Notes under the pieces: model-generated
Told to the model about the DNA's origin: nothing
The model's input: only the letters and a program-made list of their open reading frames with translations
The model's database searches: none
Assembly: GCF_035999195.1 (NCBI RefSeq)
Contig: NZ_DASYGY010000009.1
Location: forward strand, 1,736,001-1,800,000
DNA: 64,000 nt
Origin: Pseudoxanthomonas sp.
GTDB taxonomy: Bacteria > Pseudomonadota > Gammaproteobacteria > Xanthomonadales > Xanthomonadaceae
Direction: 5' to 3'
Translations under genes and position numbers: made by a program
Shown here: positions 33,132-42,301 of the stretch, piece after piece
How the letters are laid out: every line of letters begins with the position of its first letter
How positions within the stretch are numbered: the first letter of the stretch is position 1

Positions 33132-34100
33132 GTGGACAAACATGTAGGAACCGAATTCAAGGCCGCCATCGGCGATCTGCAAACCCTGGGGGCGCGCCTG
33201 CTCGACGAGAGCCGCGCCTGGTGGAACAACCGGAGACACGACATGAGCCGTTACGAAGAAGACCAGCAGCGCCACGCGGTGTATCGCACCGGGGGCGACG
33301 AGGAGGCCGCAGACCGAGGCAGAGCGCGCGGCTCGCGCACATGGACGGAACACAGCGATCGCATGCGCGACGAGGCTCCGTTCCGCGGTGCGGAGAGCGC
33401 GAGGCAGGGTCGCCGTGCGCCGTTCGGGCCGCAACCCGGACGCGAACCAGACCTGCAGGACTATGCCGGGTATGCGGAGACATCCTCCCGGTCGGGTGCG
33501 GGCCGATCCTACGCACGCGAGCAGTATGAGAACGAGGGCGGCTTCGATGCCGACAGCCAGAACGCAGGGCGCGCCGGCATGCCGGGACATGGCAGTGATT
33601 CGCTTGGTTATCGGACGGGCTACAGCCAGGGCCGGCATGGTTATCGCCGTTCGGCGGACGCGGATCTGGGCGTCAGCGGCTACGGCCAGCCCGAACGTGG
33701 TCAGGGTGGATACGGTCAGTACGCCGGTGCCGGCGTCGACCGTTATCGCGGACGGCAAGGAGAGGACGACTACGGCGGCTTTCGTGGCCACGGGCCGAAG
33801 GGTTACCGCCGTTCCGACGAACGGATCGCCGAGGATCTCAACGAGCGGCTGACGGAAGACGCATTGCTGGATGCCAGCGGTATCGAGGTAGAGGTGAGCG
33901 ATAGCGTCGCCACGCTTCGGGGTACGGTCGAAAGCCGCTGGATGAAGCATCGCGCGGAGGACATCGCCGATGGCTGCAGCGGCGTGCGCGATGTGTGCAA
34001 CGAAATCCGCGTTGCGGGCGCGCAGCCTCGGACGTCGGTGCGTTCCGATGCGGCCGGTACGGACGAGACGATCGAGGACAGCAACGCATCATCGCCATGA
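33132..34100 (+). CDS. BON-domain protein with low-complexity Gly/Tyr/Arg-rich region
   Basis: 322 residues from the GTG at 33132, which has GGAG 8 bases upstream and suits the P3 promoter geometry. A second start (ATG, 33243, with GGAGA) is possible. Residues about 40-235 are polar and disordered, with repeated Gly-Tyr and Arg motifs (GYGQPERGQGGYGQYAG). The C-terminal 70 residues are a BON domain: RIAEDLNERLTEDALLDASGIEVEVSDSV and an ATLRGTVESRWMKHRAEDIA core. BON domains bind phospholipid or envelope surfaces (OsmY-like), but no signal peptide is visible here. It is a putative sigma-54-controlled stress protein. Confidence 0.85.
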   Translation: MDKHVGTEFKAAIGDLQTLGARLLDESRAWWNNRRHDMSRYEEDQQRHAVYRTGGDEEAADRGRARGSRTWTEHSDRMRDEAPFRGAESARQGRRAPFGPQPGREPDLQDYAGYAETSSRSGAGRSYAREQYENEGGFDADSQNAGRAGMPGHGSDSLGYRTGYSQGRHGYRRSADADLGVSGYGQPERGQGGYGQYAGAGVDRYRGRQGEDDYGGFRGHGPKGYRRSDERIAEDLNERLTEDALLDASGIEVEVSDSVATLRGTVESRWMKHRAEDIADGCSGVRDVCNEIRVAGAQPRTSVRSDAAGTDETIEDSNASSP

Positions 34101-34173
34101 GCGGAGCCGTCGGCAGAACAGGAGTGACGCCCGTGTGGGGCGCCACTCCATCCAGAACTGAAAGGAGTACCTC

Positions 34174-34422
34174 ATGAACCGCTGCGATGTTTGCGGAAAT
34201 TCCTATGACAAGGCCTTCACGATCGAGCAGCAGGGCCGACGCGGCACCTTCGATTCGTTCGAGTGCGCCATCCACGCGTTTGCGCCCTCGTGCGACCACT
34301 GCGGTTGCCGGATCATCGGCCACGGTGCGGAAAGCGACGGCCGCATGTTCTGCTGCGCGCATTGCGCCGAGGCGAGCGGCGAGTCGGGGATGGTAGATCG
34401 CACTGAGGGGGCCCGGGCATGA
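34174..34422 (+). CDS. 82-residue cysteine-rich zinc-ribbon protein
   Basis: CDVCG at the N-terminus, then FECAIHAF, CDHCGC and FCCAHC: nine cysteines plus His, enough for two zinc sites of treble-clef or ribbon type. AAAGGAG lies 6 bases before the ATG. The next gene starts inside its stop codon (ATGA), so the two are co-translated. Metal storage or regulatory binding are possible; no family name is recognised. Confidence 0.8.
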   Translation: MNRCDVCGNSYDKAFTIEQQGRRGTFDSFECAIHAFAPSCDHCGCRIIGHGAESDGRMFCCAHCAEASGESGMVDRTEGARA

Positions 34423-34757
34423 CCAAGGCACTTCCCGCACGTCTTCCCGACTGCTTCCGCTGGGTCGAGGACAGCGATGGACGGCATCGCCTCATGCTGG
34501 AGAACGTCGACATTCTCGAGGTGCGCCGGCAGCGCATGGGGTGGGTGGTGGAGATCCGCGTCCAGAAAGGGTCGGCGCTGTCGCCGCCCCAGGTCATAGC
34601 AGTACGATCACCTGCAGCCGGCATCCGATGGGGCGCACGCTGGAGCAAGGCGCGGGCGCCACAGCTTGCGGCGATGGTCGCGACCCGCCGGCGCTATGCG
34701 CCCCGTCCGCAACCGAAGGACGCATCCCGGCCAAGTTCGCCTTCGGCCCCCTCGTGA
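34419..34757 (+). CDS. 112-residue hypothetical protein coupled to the zinc-ribbon gene
   Basis: Not recognised. 112 residues. The first 50 are a compact, mixed polar/hydrophobic segment (CFRWVEDSDGRHRLMLENVDILEVRR) likely to be folded. The C-terminal half is basic and Pro/Ala/Ser-rich and probably disordered. The ATG overlaps the preceding TGA by 4 bases. A strong hairpin follows the stop. Confidence 0.65.
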   Translation: MTKALPARLPDCFRWVEDSDGRHRLMLENVDILEVRRQRMGWVVEIRVQKGSALSPPQVIAVRSPAAGIRWGARWSKARAPQLAAMVATRRRYAPRPQPKDASRPSSPSAPS

Positions 34758-34793
34758 TCCTTGTGCGGCGAATACTGGTGTAGCTCGCCGGAT

Positions 34794-34823
34794 GAGCCGG
34801 GGTGCAGTGTGCATCCCCGGCTC
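34794..34823 (+). terminator. strong hairpin after the zinc-ribbon gene pair
   Basis: GAGCCGGGG (34794-34802) pairs with CCCCGGCTC (34815-34823), and an inner TGCA pair extends the stem with one unpaired base. It lies 37 bases beyond the stop at 34757. There is no T-tract, so termination is inferred from stem strength and place. Confidence 0.5.
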
Positions 34824-34906
34824 TCTCAATGCATGCAGCAGTCCTTCGGGCCGCCCGTTGCTCCCTTGCACTCCACTCCTTCACGTTACCGACGCGGAGA
34901 TTCGAC

Positions 34907-35086
34907 ATGACCCGGGATCGTAAGGATCCGCCTGCGCCCGACGAGCCTCGCACTGTCCGGGAGACGGAACGCCAACGCCGCGTGCGCGAAGACCACGCGA
35001 GCGACAACCAGGACGAGGCACTTGAGGAAACCTTTCCGGCGAGCGATCCGGTCTCGCCGTTCATTCCCGCGAAAGCGCGGGATTGA
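34907..35086 (+). CDS. 59-residue acidic stress-type microprotein (DEALEETFPASDP motif)
   Basis: Very polar 59-residue protein rich in Asp, Glu, Arg and Pro. The C-terminal motif DEALEETFPASDPVSPF is shared by many short proteins of soil proteobacteria that are encoded among stress genes; its function is unknown. There is no membrane segment, and the product is probably disordered. The start at 34907 is chosen because CGGAG lies about 8 bases upstream. It lies just ahead of the trehalose operon, on the same strand, but with its own gap of 53 bases. Confidence 0.75.
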   Translation: MTRDRKDPPAPDEPRTVRETERQRRVREDHASDNQDEALEETFPASDPVSPFIPAKARD

Positions 35087-35139
35087 GTTTTACATCCGGC
35101 TCCACGCCGGTATCACGTGCGGCCCCCTAGATTGGGGTC

Positions 35140-35907
35140 ATGAGCCAGAACGAAGGCGATCGATCTCCTCCTCCCCCGCGCGATGACTGGGCGCTGTTCC
35201 TCGATGTCGACGGCACGTTGACGGCGCATGTGGCGCGGGCTGACGCGGTGGTGTTGGAGGACCGTGTTCGCCAGGTAGTGATGCGGTTGCAGGATCGTCT
35301 GGGTGGCGCGCTGGCATTGGTGACAGGTCGGAGCCTGGCTGCCCTCGATGCGCTCATGCGGCCACATGTGCCCGCCCATGCCGCCTGCCTCCACGGCGTT
35401 CAGCAGCGACCCGGCGCATCCGACTCACGTTTTCCGCCCGTGGCGTCAACCTGGGTGGAGGAAGCGGTCAGCCTTGCGGATCGATATCCGGGCGCCCTGG
35501 TCGAAGCGCATGGCCCGTGCCTGTACCTGCATTGGCGCGCCGCGCCGGCCGCGGCCGATGCGATGACCGCGTTTGCACGACGTTTCGAAATCGATATGCC
35601 AAGCCACCGGTTGCACATCGGGCACCACGGGATAGAGATCCGTCCCGACGGCATGGACAAGGGCATGGCGATCGCCGACTTCATGCGCCGCGCGCCGTTC
35701 GCCGGGCGCGTGCCGGTGTTCGCCGGCGACGATCCGGCGGACGAGCCCGGTTTCGTCGCTGTCAATGCACTGGGTGGAATCAGTGTGCGGGTGGGTGAGG
35801 AACGACGCGCCAGCGCAGCGCGCTTCACGCTGCGCAACCCACAGGAGGTGCTGCACTGGCTAGCGGAAGAAGCATGCGGAGCAGACCGACAAGGAGAAAG
35901 GAAGTGA
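35140..35907 (+). CDS. otsB: trehalose-6-phosphate phosphatase
   Basis: 255 residues, HAD superfamily. Motif I is FLDVDGTL (Asp nucleophile near residue 22), followed by VTGRS and the C-terminal motif FAGDDPADEPGF that binds magnesium. It removes phosphate from trehalose-6-phosphate made by the next gene's product. The genes overlap (GTGA at 35904-35907), so synthesis is coupled. The start has little leader: a CCTAGATT block at 35126-35133 ends 6 bases before the ATG, leaving no room for a normal ribosome site. The transcript may be leaderless, or the promoter may lie further upstream. Confidence 0.95.
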   Translation: MSQNEGDRSPPPPRDDWALFLDVDGTLTAHVARADAVVLEDRVRQVVMRLQDRLGGALALVTGRSLAALDALMRPHVPAHAACLHGVQQRPGASDSRFPPVASTWVEEAVSLADRYPGALVEAHGPCLYLHWRAAPAAADAMTAFARRFEIDMPSHRLHIGHHGIEIRPDGMDKGMAIADFMRRAPFAGRVPVFAGDDPADEPGFVAVNALGGISVRVGEERRASAARFTLRNPQEVLHWLAEEACGADRQGERK

Positions 35908-37304
35908 GCAGACTGTTCGTGGTATCCAATCGCGTGGCGCTGCCGGGCGCAGTCCAGGCCGGTGGCCTGGCGGTCGCGCTTCACGGCGTGCTGAAGGAGC
36001 GTCGTGGCGTGTGGTTCGGATGGAGCGGCGAGTTCGGTGATGGACCTTCCCGCGTACAGATCGGCGACGGCATCCGCTTCTGCCTGATCGACGTACCGGA
36101 GGATGAGTTCGAGGGCTATTACCACGGGTTCGCCAACCGCGCGCTTTGGCCCCTGCTGCACTACCGGGTGGACCTCATCCATTTCGACCGCAGCGAGTAC
36201 GCGCGCTATCTCGCCGTCAACGAGCGCTTCGCCGACGCGCTGTCACGCGAGCTGCGCGGCAACGACGAGGTCTGGGTCCATGACTACCACTTCATCCCGC
36301 TTGCATCTGCGCTGCGGGCGCGCGGGCTTGGCCAGCGCATCGGATTCTTTCTGCATATTCCACTCCCGTCATGGGATGTGCTGTGCATGCTGCCGGATCA
36401 TCGCGAGCTGTTCTCCGCCCTCGCCCACTACGATGTGGTCGGGGTGCAGACCCAGGCCGACGCGGACAACCTGCAGCGCTATTTCGACGCGATGGGGATC
36501 GACGCGGGCACATGCACCATCGAGGCATTTCCCATCGGTATCGATGCCGCCCAGGTTGCCCGCGATGCGGTCTCGGCCGCCGGCTGCGAGGCGGTGGCGG
36601 CGCTGCGCCGCAGCCTCGAGGATCGCCGCCTGGCGATCGGCGTGGACCGGCTGGATTATTCGAAAGGACTGCCGGAACGCTTCCAGGCGTTCGCTTCGTA
36701 TCTCGACGCCCATCCCGACGATATCGGGCGTCTCACCTACCTTCAGATCGCACCGCCGAGCCGCGGTGACGTTCCCGAGTACCGCGACCTGCGTGAGCAG
36801 CTGGAACGCTTCGCCGGCCATATCAACGGCCGCCTGGCACGTCCCGACTGGACGCCGATCCGTTACGTCAATCACTGCTACCCGCATGATGTGCTCGCCG
36901 GCTTCTACCGTGCCGCGGACCTGGCGCTGGTGACGCCGCTGCGGGACGGGATGAACCTGGTGGCCAAGGAATACGTGGCGGCGCAGGATCCGCGCGATCC
37001 CGGCGTACTGATCCTCTCCCGCTTTGCCGGCGCGGCCCACCAGCTGGGAGATGCACTGTTGGTGAACCCGCACGATATCGACGAAATGGCCGACGCGATC
37101 GCCCGCGCGCGTGGCATGCCGCGCGCCGAGCGCCAGGCACGCTGGTCCGCCATGCACGACACGCTTCAGCAAAGCAGCATCGGCGCGTGGGCGGACGGAT
37201 TCCTGGCACGTCTGGAGGCGGGCGCCGGGCCCATGCCCGCATCCGTTCCTCGCGCGCTTCCGCACATGGCCGTGCGTGCGCTGGGCGAAGGGGTGGCCTC
37301 ATGA
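35904..37304 (+). CDS. otsA: alpha,alpha-trehalose-phosphate synthase (UDP-forming), GT20
   Basis: 466 residues from the GTG at 35904, which has AAAGGA just upstream and overlaps the otsB stop. GT20 signatures: LFVVSNRVALP with the QAGGL loop, VWVHDYHF, GVDRLDYSKGLPERF (phosphosugar and nucleotide binding) and RDGMNLVAKEYVAAQ. It makes trehalose-6-phosphate from UDP-glucose and glucose-6-phosphate. The third gene begins in its stop codon (ATGA at 37301-37304). The otsB-first gene order and three successive overlaps indicate tight co-expression, probably under osmotic or desiccation stress. Confidence 0.97.
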   Translation: MSRLFVVSNRVALPGAVQAGGLAVALHGVLKERRGVWFGWSGEFGDGPSRVQIGDGIRFCLIDVPEDEFEGYYHGFANRALWPLLHYRVDLIHFDRSEYARYLAVNERFADALSRELRGNDEVWVHDYHFIPLASALRARGLGQRIGFFLHIPLPSWDVLCMLPDHRELFSALAHYDVVGVQTQADADNLQRYFDAMGIDAGTCTIEAFPIGIDAAQVARDAVSAAGCEAVAALRRSLEDRRLAIGVDRLDYSKGLPERFQAFASYLDAHPDDIGRLTYLQIAPPSRGDVPEYRDLREQLERFAGHINGRLARPDWTPIRYVNHCYPHDVLAGFYRAADLALVTPLRDGMNLVAKEYVAAQDPRDPGVLILSRFAGAAHQLGDALLVNPHDIDEMADAIARARGMPRAERQARWSAMHDTLQQSSIGAWADGFLARLEAGAGPMPASVPRALPHMAVRALGEGVAS

Positions 37305-38353
37305 GAATCGCGCAGATCTCGCCCCTGTTCGAGTCCGTCCCGCCCCAGCTGTACGGCGGTACCGAACGCGTGGTGTCCTATCTCACCGAGGCCCTGGTCG
37401 CACGCGGGCACGACGTCACCCTGTTCGCCAGCGGTGATTCGGTCACTGCCGCCAAGCTGGTCAGTCATCGCGACGTCGCGCTCCGGCTCGATCCTGCGCC
37501 CCTGAAGTCCGCCGTCGCAGCCCACCTGTCGATGCTGCACGGCATCCGGGAAGTTGCGGACGATTTCGACGTACTGCATTTCCACATCGACCTGTTGCCC
37601 CTGCCGCTGTTCGACGACATCGCCGACAAGTGCGTGTTCACCCTGCACGGGCGGCAGGACAAGCAGGATCTGCCGCAAGCGTACCGGCGCTGGTCCACGT
37701 TCCCGCTGGTGTCCATCTCGGACCACCAGCGCAGGCCGATCGCATGGGCCAACTGGCAACAGACCGTCCTCCACGGCATGCCGTTGTCCGTGCTGCGTCC
37801 GCCTTCCGCTCCGCGCGGCGATTACCTGGCGTTCCTCGGCCGCATTTCGCCGGAGAAGCGGCCGGACCGCGCGATCGAGATCGCCCGTCTGGCGGGCCTG
37901 CCGTTGAAGATCGCCGCCAAGGTCGACGCGGCCGACAAGCGCTATTTCCACGAGGTCATCGAACCGATGCTCGCCGGCGGCGGGGTGGAGTTCATCGGCG
38001 AGATCGACGATGCGGGCAAGCCCGAGTTTCTGGGCAATGCGGCCGCACTGCTCTTTCCGATCGACTGGCCCGAGCCCTTCGGCCTGGTGATGATCGAGGC
38101 GATGGCCTGCGGGACGCCGGTGGTCGCGTGGCGCGAAGGTTCCGTGCCCGAAGTCATCGACGAAGGCCGGACCGGCTTCGTCGTCGATACGATTGCCGGG
38201 GCGGTCGACGCGATCGAGCGGTGTCGACAGCTGGATCGCGCGGACGTCCGCGCTCGATTCGAGCAGCGCTTCGACGCGCAGCGCATGGCGGCCGACTACG
38301 AGCGTCTCTACCTGCGGATGGTGGAGGGTGCGCCTCGCCGGATGAAGGCCTGA
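37301..38353 (+). CDS. GT4-family glycosyltransferase
   Basis: 350 residues, GT-B fold. The N-terminal domain begins with IAQISPLFESVPPQLYGGTERVV, the acceptor side. The nucleotide-sugar side has FLGRISPEKRPDRAI, and the EX7E retaining signature lies in PEPFGLVMIEAMACGTPVVA. Residue pattern and operon suggest a glucosyl- or mannosyltransferase acting on a small acceptor or a glucan. A partner for the trehalose genes and the debranching enzyme is inferred. The ATG overlaps otsA by 4 bases. Confidence 0.93.
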   Translation: MRIAQISPLFESVPPQLYGGTERVVSYLTEALVARGHDVTLFASGDSVTAAKLVSHRDVALRLDPAPLKSAVAAHLSMLHGIREVADDFDVLHFHIDLLPLPLFDDIADKCVFTLHGRQDKQDLPQAYRRWSTFPLVSISDHQRRPIAWANWQQTVLHGMPLSVLRPPSAPRGDYLAFLGRISPEKRPDRAIEIARLAGLPLKIAAKVDAADKRYFHEVIEPMLAGGGVEFIGEIDDAGKPEFLGNAAALLFPIDWPEPFGLVMIEAMACGTPVVAWREGSVPEVIDEGRTGFVVDTIAGAVDAIERCRQLDRADVRARFEQRFDAQRMAADYERLYLRMVEGAPRRMKA

Positions 38354-38356
38354 CCG

Positions 38357-40465
38357 ATGGAGGGCGCGTCCGCACCACTTGCCCGCTATGTGCTCAAGGA
38401 CGGCGACAGCTTCCTGGTCGCCGATGCCATCGGCAACGTCGTGGCGCCGGCGGAAGGTTTCTTCGTCCACGATACGCGCATCGTCTCGCGTTACGAAATG
38501 CTGCTGGGCGATCAGGCGCCGGCCCTGCTCAGTTCGGCGGTGACCCAGGACAATGTGCTGTTCGTCGCCCACCTGACCAACCGCGCGCTGTCCGCGATCG
38601 ACGAGATGGGCGCACCGGAAGGCCTCATCCATATCACCCGCAGCCGGTTCCTGTGCCGACAGCGGATGTTCGAACGGATCACCTGCACCAATTACGGCAA
38701 CCGTCCGTCCCGCCTGCCACTGCGGTTCCGGCTGGATGCCGACTTCGTCGACATGTTCGAAGTGCGGGGCAGCCGGCGCGCCGCCCGTGGGCGCCTGCTC
38801 GGACCGGAGAGCGACGAATGGGGCTATGCGTTCGGCTATGAGGGGCTGGACGGTGTGCAGCGCACCTCGACCGTGCTGTTCTCACGACCACCGGCGCAGG
38901 TGGAGCCGGGCTGCATCGAATTCGTCCTGGTGCTGGCACCGGGAGCGCAGGAGGAGCTGTACACGGAGATCGGCGTGGAGCGCGAGGCGGCTCCTTCCCG
39001 ACAGCGCTACCGGGATGAAGCATCGGATGCGCGAAGGCACATGCGCCGCCGGCAACGTCGGGGAGCACGGGTTTCCAGCAGCGGGCCCCTGTTCGACCAG
39101 TGGATGCGCCGATCCCGCTCCGATCTCGCGCTGCTGACCAGCGAACTGGATACGGGGCCCTACCCCTACGCCGGCATTCCCTGGTTCTCCACGCCGTTCG
39201 GGCGCGATGCGGTGATCACCGCCATGCAGACCCTATGGCTGGATCCCGGCCTGGCCAAGGGCGTGCTGCGTTTCCTCGCCGAGCATCAGGCCAAGGAGGA
39301 GTCGCCCTTCCTCGACGCTGCGCCCGGCAAGATCATGCACGAGACGCGCAAGGGCGAGATGTCCGCACTGAAGGAACTGCCCTTCGGCCTGTACTACGGC
39401 GGCGTGGATACGACACCGCTGTTCATCGCCCTGGCGGGCGCCTACCTGCGGCGGACCGGCGATCTGCAGACCGTGCAGGAACTCTGGCCGGCACTGCTGG
39501 CCGCCATGCAGTGGATCGAGCGCGTATGCGACGCCGATCCGCGTGGCCTGCTGGTGTACTCCCGCGCCAGCGACCGCGGCTTGGCCAACCAGGGCTGGAA
39601 GGACAGCGGCGATTCGGTCTTCCACGCCGATGGCCGGCTCGCCGAGGGACCCATCGCGCTGGTCGAAGTACAGGGCTACGCCTATGCGGCCATGCGCACG
39701 ATGGCCGAGTTGGGTGAACGCTGGGATTCCCGCGCCTCGGAACACTGGACACGGCGGGCGCAGGAACTTCGGGCCACGGTGGACCGCCTGTTCTGGATGG
39801 ACGACGTTCGCTATTACGGTCTGGCGCTGGATGGCGAAGGCGCGTTGTGCGCGGTGCGCACCAGTAATGCGGGCCATCTGCTGCAGTTCGGCCTGGCGCC
39901 TCCTGAGCGCGCGCTGGCGGTTGCGGAGCAACTGATGTCGCCGGCGTTCTTCACCGGCTGGGGCATCCGCACCGTGGCGCGCGGAGAAGCACGCTTCAAT
40001 CCCATTTCCTACCACAACGGCTCCGTGTGGCCGCACGACTCCGCGCTGTGCGCCAGCGGCCTGGCGGCCAGCGGCGTCCGCGGTGCCGCGACCCGGCTGT
40101 TGCGTGGCGCCTTCGAAGCAGCAGTCCACTTCGACATGCGCATGCCGGAGCTGTTCTGCGGATTCGCACGCACGCAGGGTGCGCCGCCCGTCGCCTACCC
40201 CGTCGCCTGCCTGCCGCAGGCGTGGGCTGCGGGCTCGGCCTTCATGCTGCTGCAGGCATGCCTGGGCGTGCAGGTGGACGGCGCTGCCAAGGCGATCCAT
40301 GTGCATCGTGCCGAGCTGCCGTTCGGCATCCAGGACGTCACCATCCACGACGTCGCCGTCGGCGAGCAGCGTGTCGACCTGGTGTTCCGTTCCGAAGGCG
40401 GACGCGTGTCCGCCTTCGTCGAGCGCGACCCCGAAGGTCTGGTCTCGTTGCAGGTCCGGAACTGA
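38357..40465 (+). CDS. glycogen-debranching-like glycosidase, trehalose operon copy
   Basis: 702 residues. N-terminal debranching module to about 230 (YVLKDGDSFLVADAIGNV, FFVHDTRIVSRYEMLLGD), then the (alpha/alpha)6 catalytic domain with TPFGRDAVITAMQT, SDRGLANQGWKDSGDSVF and FTGWGIRTVARGEARFNPISYHNGSVWPHD. It starts 3 bases after the GT4 stop. Releasing glucose for trehalose synthesis from stored glucan would fit the operon. It is a paralogue of the protein at 23451, with the same domain plan but only moderate identity. It ends 3 bases from the MscS gene on the other strand. Confidence 0.9.
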   Translation: MEGASAPLARYVLKDGDSFLVADAIGNVVAPAEGFFVHDTRIVSRYEMLLGDQAPALLSSAVTQDNVLFVAHLTNRALSAIDEMGAPEGLIHITRSRFLCRQRMFERITCTNYGNRPSRLPLRFRLDADFVDMFEVRGSRRAARGRLLGPESDEWGYAFGYEGLDGVQRTSTVLFSRPPAQVEPGCIEFVLVLAPGAQEELYTEIGVEREAAPSRQRYRDEASDARRHMRRRQRRGARVSSSGPLFDQWMRRSRSDLALLTSELDTGPYPYAGIPWFSTPFGRDAVITAMQTLWLDPGLAKGVLRFLAEHQAKEESPFLDAAPGKIMHETRKGEMSALKELPFGLYYGGVDTTPLFIALAGAYLRRTGDLQTVQELWPALLAAMQWIERVCDADPRGLLVYSRASDRGLANQGWKDSGDSVFHADGRLAEGPIALVEVQGYAYAAMRTMAELGERWDSRASEHWTRRAQELRATVDRLFWMDDVRYYGLALDGEGALCAVRTSNAGHLLQFGLAPPERALAVAEQLMSPAFFTGWGIRTVARGEARFNPISYHNGSVWPHDSALCASGLAASGVRGAATRLLRGAFEAAVHFDMRMPELFCGFARTQGAPPVAYPVACLPQAWAAGSAFMLLQACLGVQVDGAAKAIHVHRAELPFGIQDVTIHDVAVGEQRVDLVFRSEGGRVSAFVERDPEGLVSLQVRN

Positions 40466-40468
40466 GGT

Positions 40469-42301
40469 TCAGGCCAGCGCGATACCGCTGGACTGGAGTC
40501 GCTGGACAAGCGCGTAGAGCAGCTCGCCGCGTATGCGACTGACCTGGCGCGGGCCGTCCACGTAGCCCGAGACGCTGATCCAGACCTTGTTGTCGCGGAT
40601 TTCCTCCACCTGCACCTGCGTCGGCGGAGCGCGCATCAGTTCGCGCTGCTCACCGACGACACGCTCGACGATGCCCACGACGTGCGCGATGTCGGCCACG
40701 ACCGGGACGGGCAGCAGGACCTTGACCAGCCCTTCGCCTGCGGTGAAGGTGCGGTTGCGCACCGCCTTGGTGATCAGCTCCGAATTGGGGACGAGCACCG
40801 TGGTACGGTCCGGCAGCGCGATCTCGGTCGCGCGCACGTTGATGCGTCTGACATCGCCTTCGGCGTCGCCGACGACCACCCAGTCGCCCACCTTGACCGG
40901 ACGCTCGATCAGCAGGATCAGGCCGGAGATGAAGTTCTGCACGATCGCCTGCAGGCCGAAGCCGATGCCGACCGTGAGCGCACTCACCACCCAGGTGATG
41001 CGGTTGGCTTCCACGCCCAGCGCCGCCAGTGCAAGGCCGATGCCGATGATGACGCCTGCGTATCCCACCAGCGCGGTCACCGATGCCTGTACACCCGCGT
41101 CCAGCCGCGTCGTCGGCAACAGACGGGTGGACATCCAGCGTGCGATCAGCCGGCTCGCCAGCACCGCGACCGCCAACACGAACAAGGCGCGCACCAGTTG
41201 GAGCGGACTGAAGCTGAGGTTGCCCACGCGGAGCCGCCCCCCATCATCGAATACACGTCCCGCCAGATCGCCGGGGCCCAGCCCGTAGGGCGCACTCAAC
41301 AGCACCAACGCGAGGCAGACGACCACGACCGTCGCCGTCCCGGTGGCCAGCACGACCAGCTGGCTCAGCCTGCGCGTCCCGATGCCAAGCCGGCGCGACC
41401 ACTGCTGAAGCCCCTTCTTCTGCCGCACGGCGCAGTCGCCCGCGTCGTGGATGAGGCATACGAGCAGCAGCCACCACGCGAGTACGACGACGCTCCAGAC
41501 CGCCTGCTTGGCCAAGAAGGCGGACAAGGCCAGATAGCCGGTCAGCGCACTGCCGATCACCAGCGCCAGCACCATCCATCCCAGCAGCAGGCCGGCGCGC
41601 ACGACGTGGATGCGTCGCTGTCGATCCCCGGGTGTCGTCAGGCTCAGGGCGCGCGCGCTTCGCGACAGCAGGAAGGCCAGGGCGAGGGCCAGCAACGGGA
41701 TGGACGCCATCCGGACGGCGCCGGCAGCCGCCTCTTCCATCGCGCGCAGGCCCACACTTTGTTCAACCAGCGCGACCGCCACCAGCGAGGCCGCCATCAC
41801 CGCAGCGACCGGACGCAGCGCGAAGGAAGCGCCTTCCGGTAACGACCCGAACGCCGCTACACGTAAAAGTCCTCGCCCTGTCGCGGCGATCACCGACGCC
41901 AAGGTCAGCACCGCGACCAGCGTCCGGGCCATGGCGCGCACCTCCGGCTCCGGCTGCGCCGCCCACACGAACATCTGCAGGAACAACGATCCGGCGAGCC
42001 ACATGGCGACACCGCTCGTGATCATCTCCGCAAGCGCGCCCGTGGTTTCACCGAGGCGATGCTGCGGCCAGTGGCGCCGTTGGCGGGTCACGATGACCGC
42101 CAGGAGCCTGAAACGCACGAACGCCAGGAAGGCCAGCAGCAGTACACCCATCGCGACCAGGACGGGCCAGTGCTCTGCCGCCCGTTCCAGCGCACCACGC
42201 CACGCATGCCACGCGCTGCCGACGCCCTCGCTTACCTGCCGGCCGGCGACCACGACATCGGCCCAGAGCTGGCGTTGCACCAGCACCTTATCCGCCATCA
42301 T
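40469..42301 (-). CDS. MscS-family mechanosensitive channel, long form
   Basis: 610 residues. About nine N-terminal membrane helices precede the MscS core. The pore-lining helix region is GIGFGLQAIVQNFISGLILL, followed by the cytoplasmic beta domain (RPVKVGDWVVVGDAEGDVRRINVRATEI) and a C-terminal alpha/beta portion. It relieves osmotic downshock by opening under membrane tension. The start is taken at the ATG at 42301; an in-frame GTG at 42319 is possible. The convergent neighbour is the trehalose operon, a meaningful pairing since trehalose accumulation and osmotic release are opposite halves of osmoadaptation. Confidence 0.93.
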   Translation of the reverse strand: MMADKVLVQRQLWADVVVAGRQVSEGVGSAWHAWRGALERAAEHWPVLVAMGVLLLAFLAFVRFRLLAVIVTRQRRHWPQHRLGETTGALAEMITSGVAMWLAGSLFLQMFVWAAQPEPEVRAMARTLVAVLTLASVIAATGRGLLRVAAFGSLPEGASFALRPVAAVMAASLVAVALVEQSVGLRAMEEAAAGAVRMASIPLLALALAFLLSRSARALSLTTPGDRQRRIHVVRAGLLLGWMVLALVIGSALTGYLALSAFLAKQAVWSVVVLAWWLLLVCLIHDAGDCAVRQKKGLQQWSRRLGIGTRRLSQLVVLATGTATVVVVCLALVLLSAPYGLGPGDLAGRVFDDGGRLRVGNLSFSPLQLVRALFVLAVAVLASRLIARWMSTRLLPTTRLDAGVQASVTALVGYAGVIIGIGLALAALGVEANRITWVVSALTVGIGFGLQAIVQNFISGLILLIERPVKVGDWVVVGDAEGDVRRINVRATEIALPDRTTVLVPNSELITKAVRNRTFTAGEGLVKVLLPVPVVADIAHVVGIVERVVGEQRELMRAPPTQVQVEEIRDNKVWISVSGYVDGPRQVSRIRGELLYALVQRLQSSGIALA

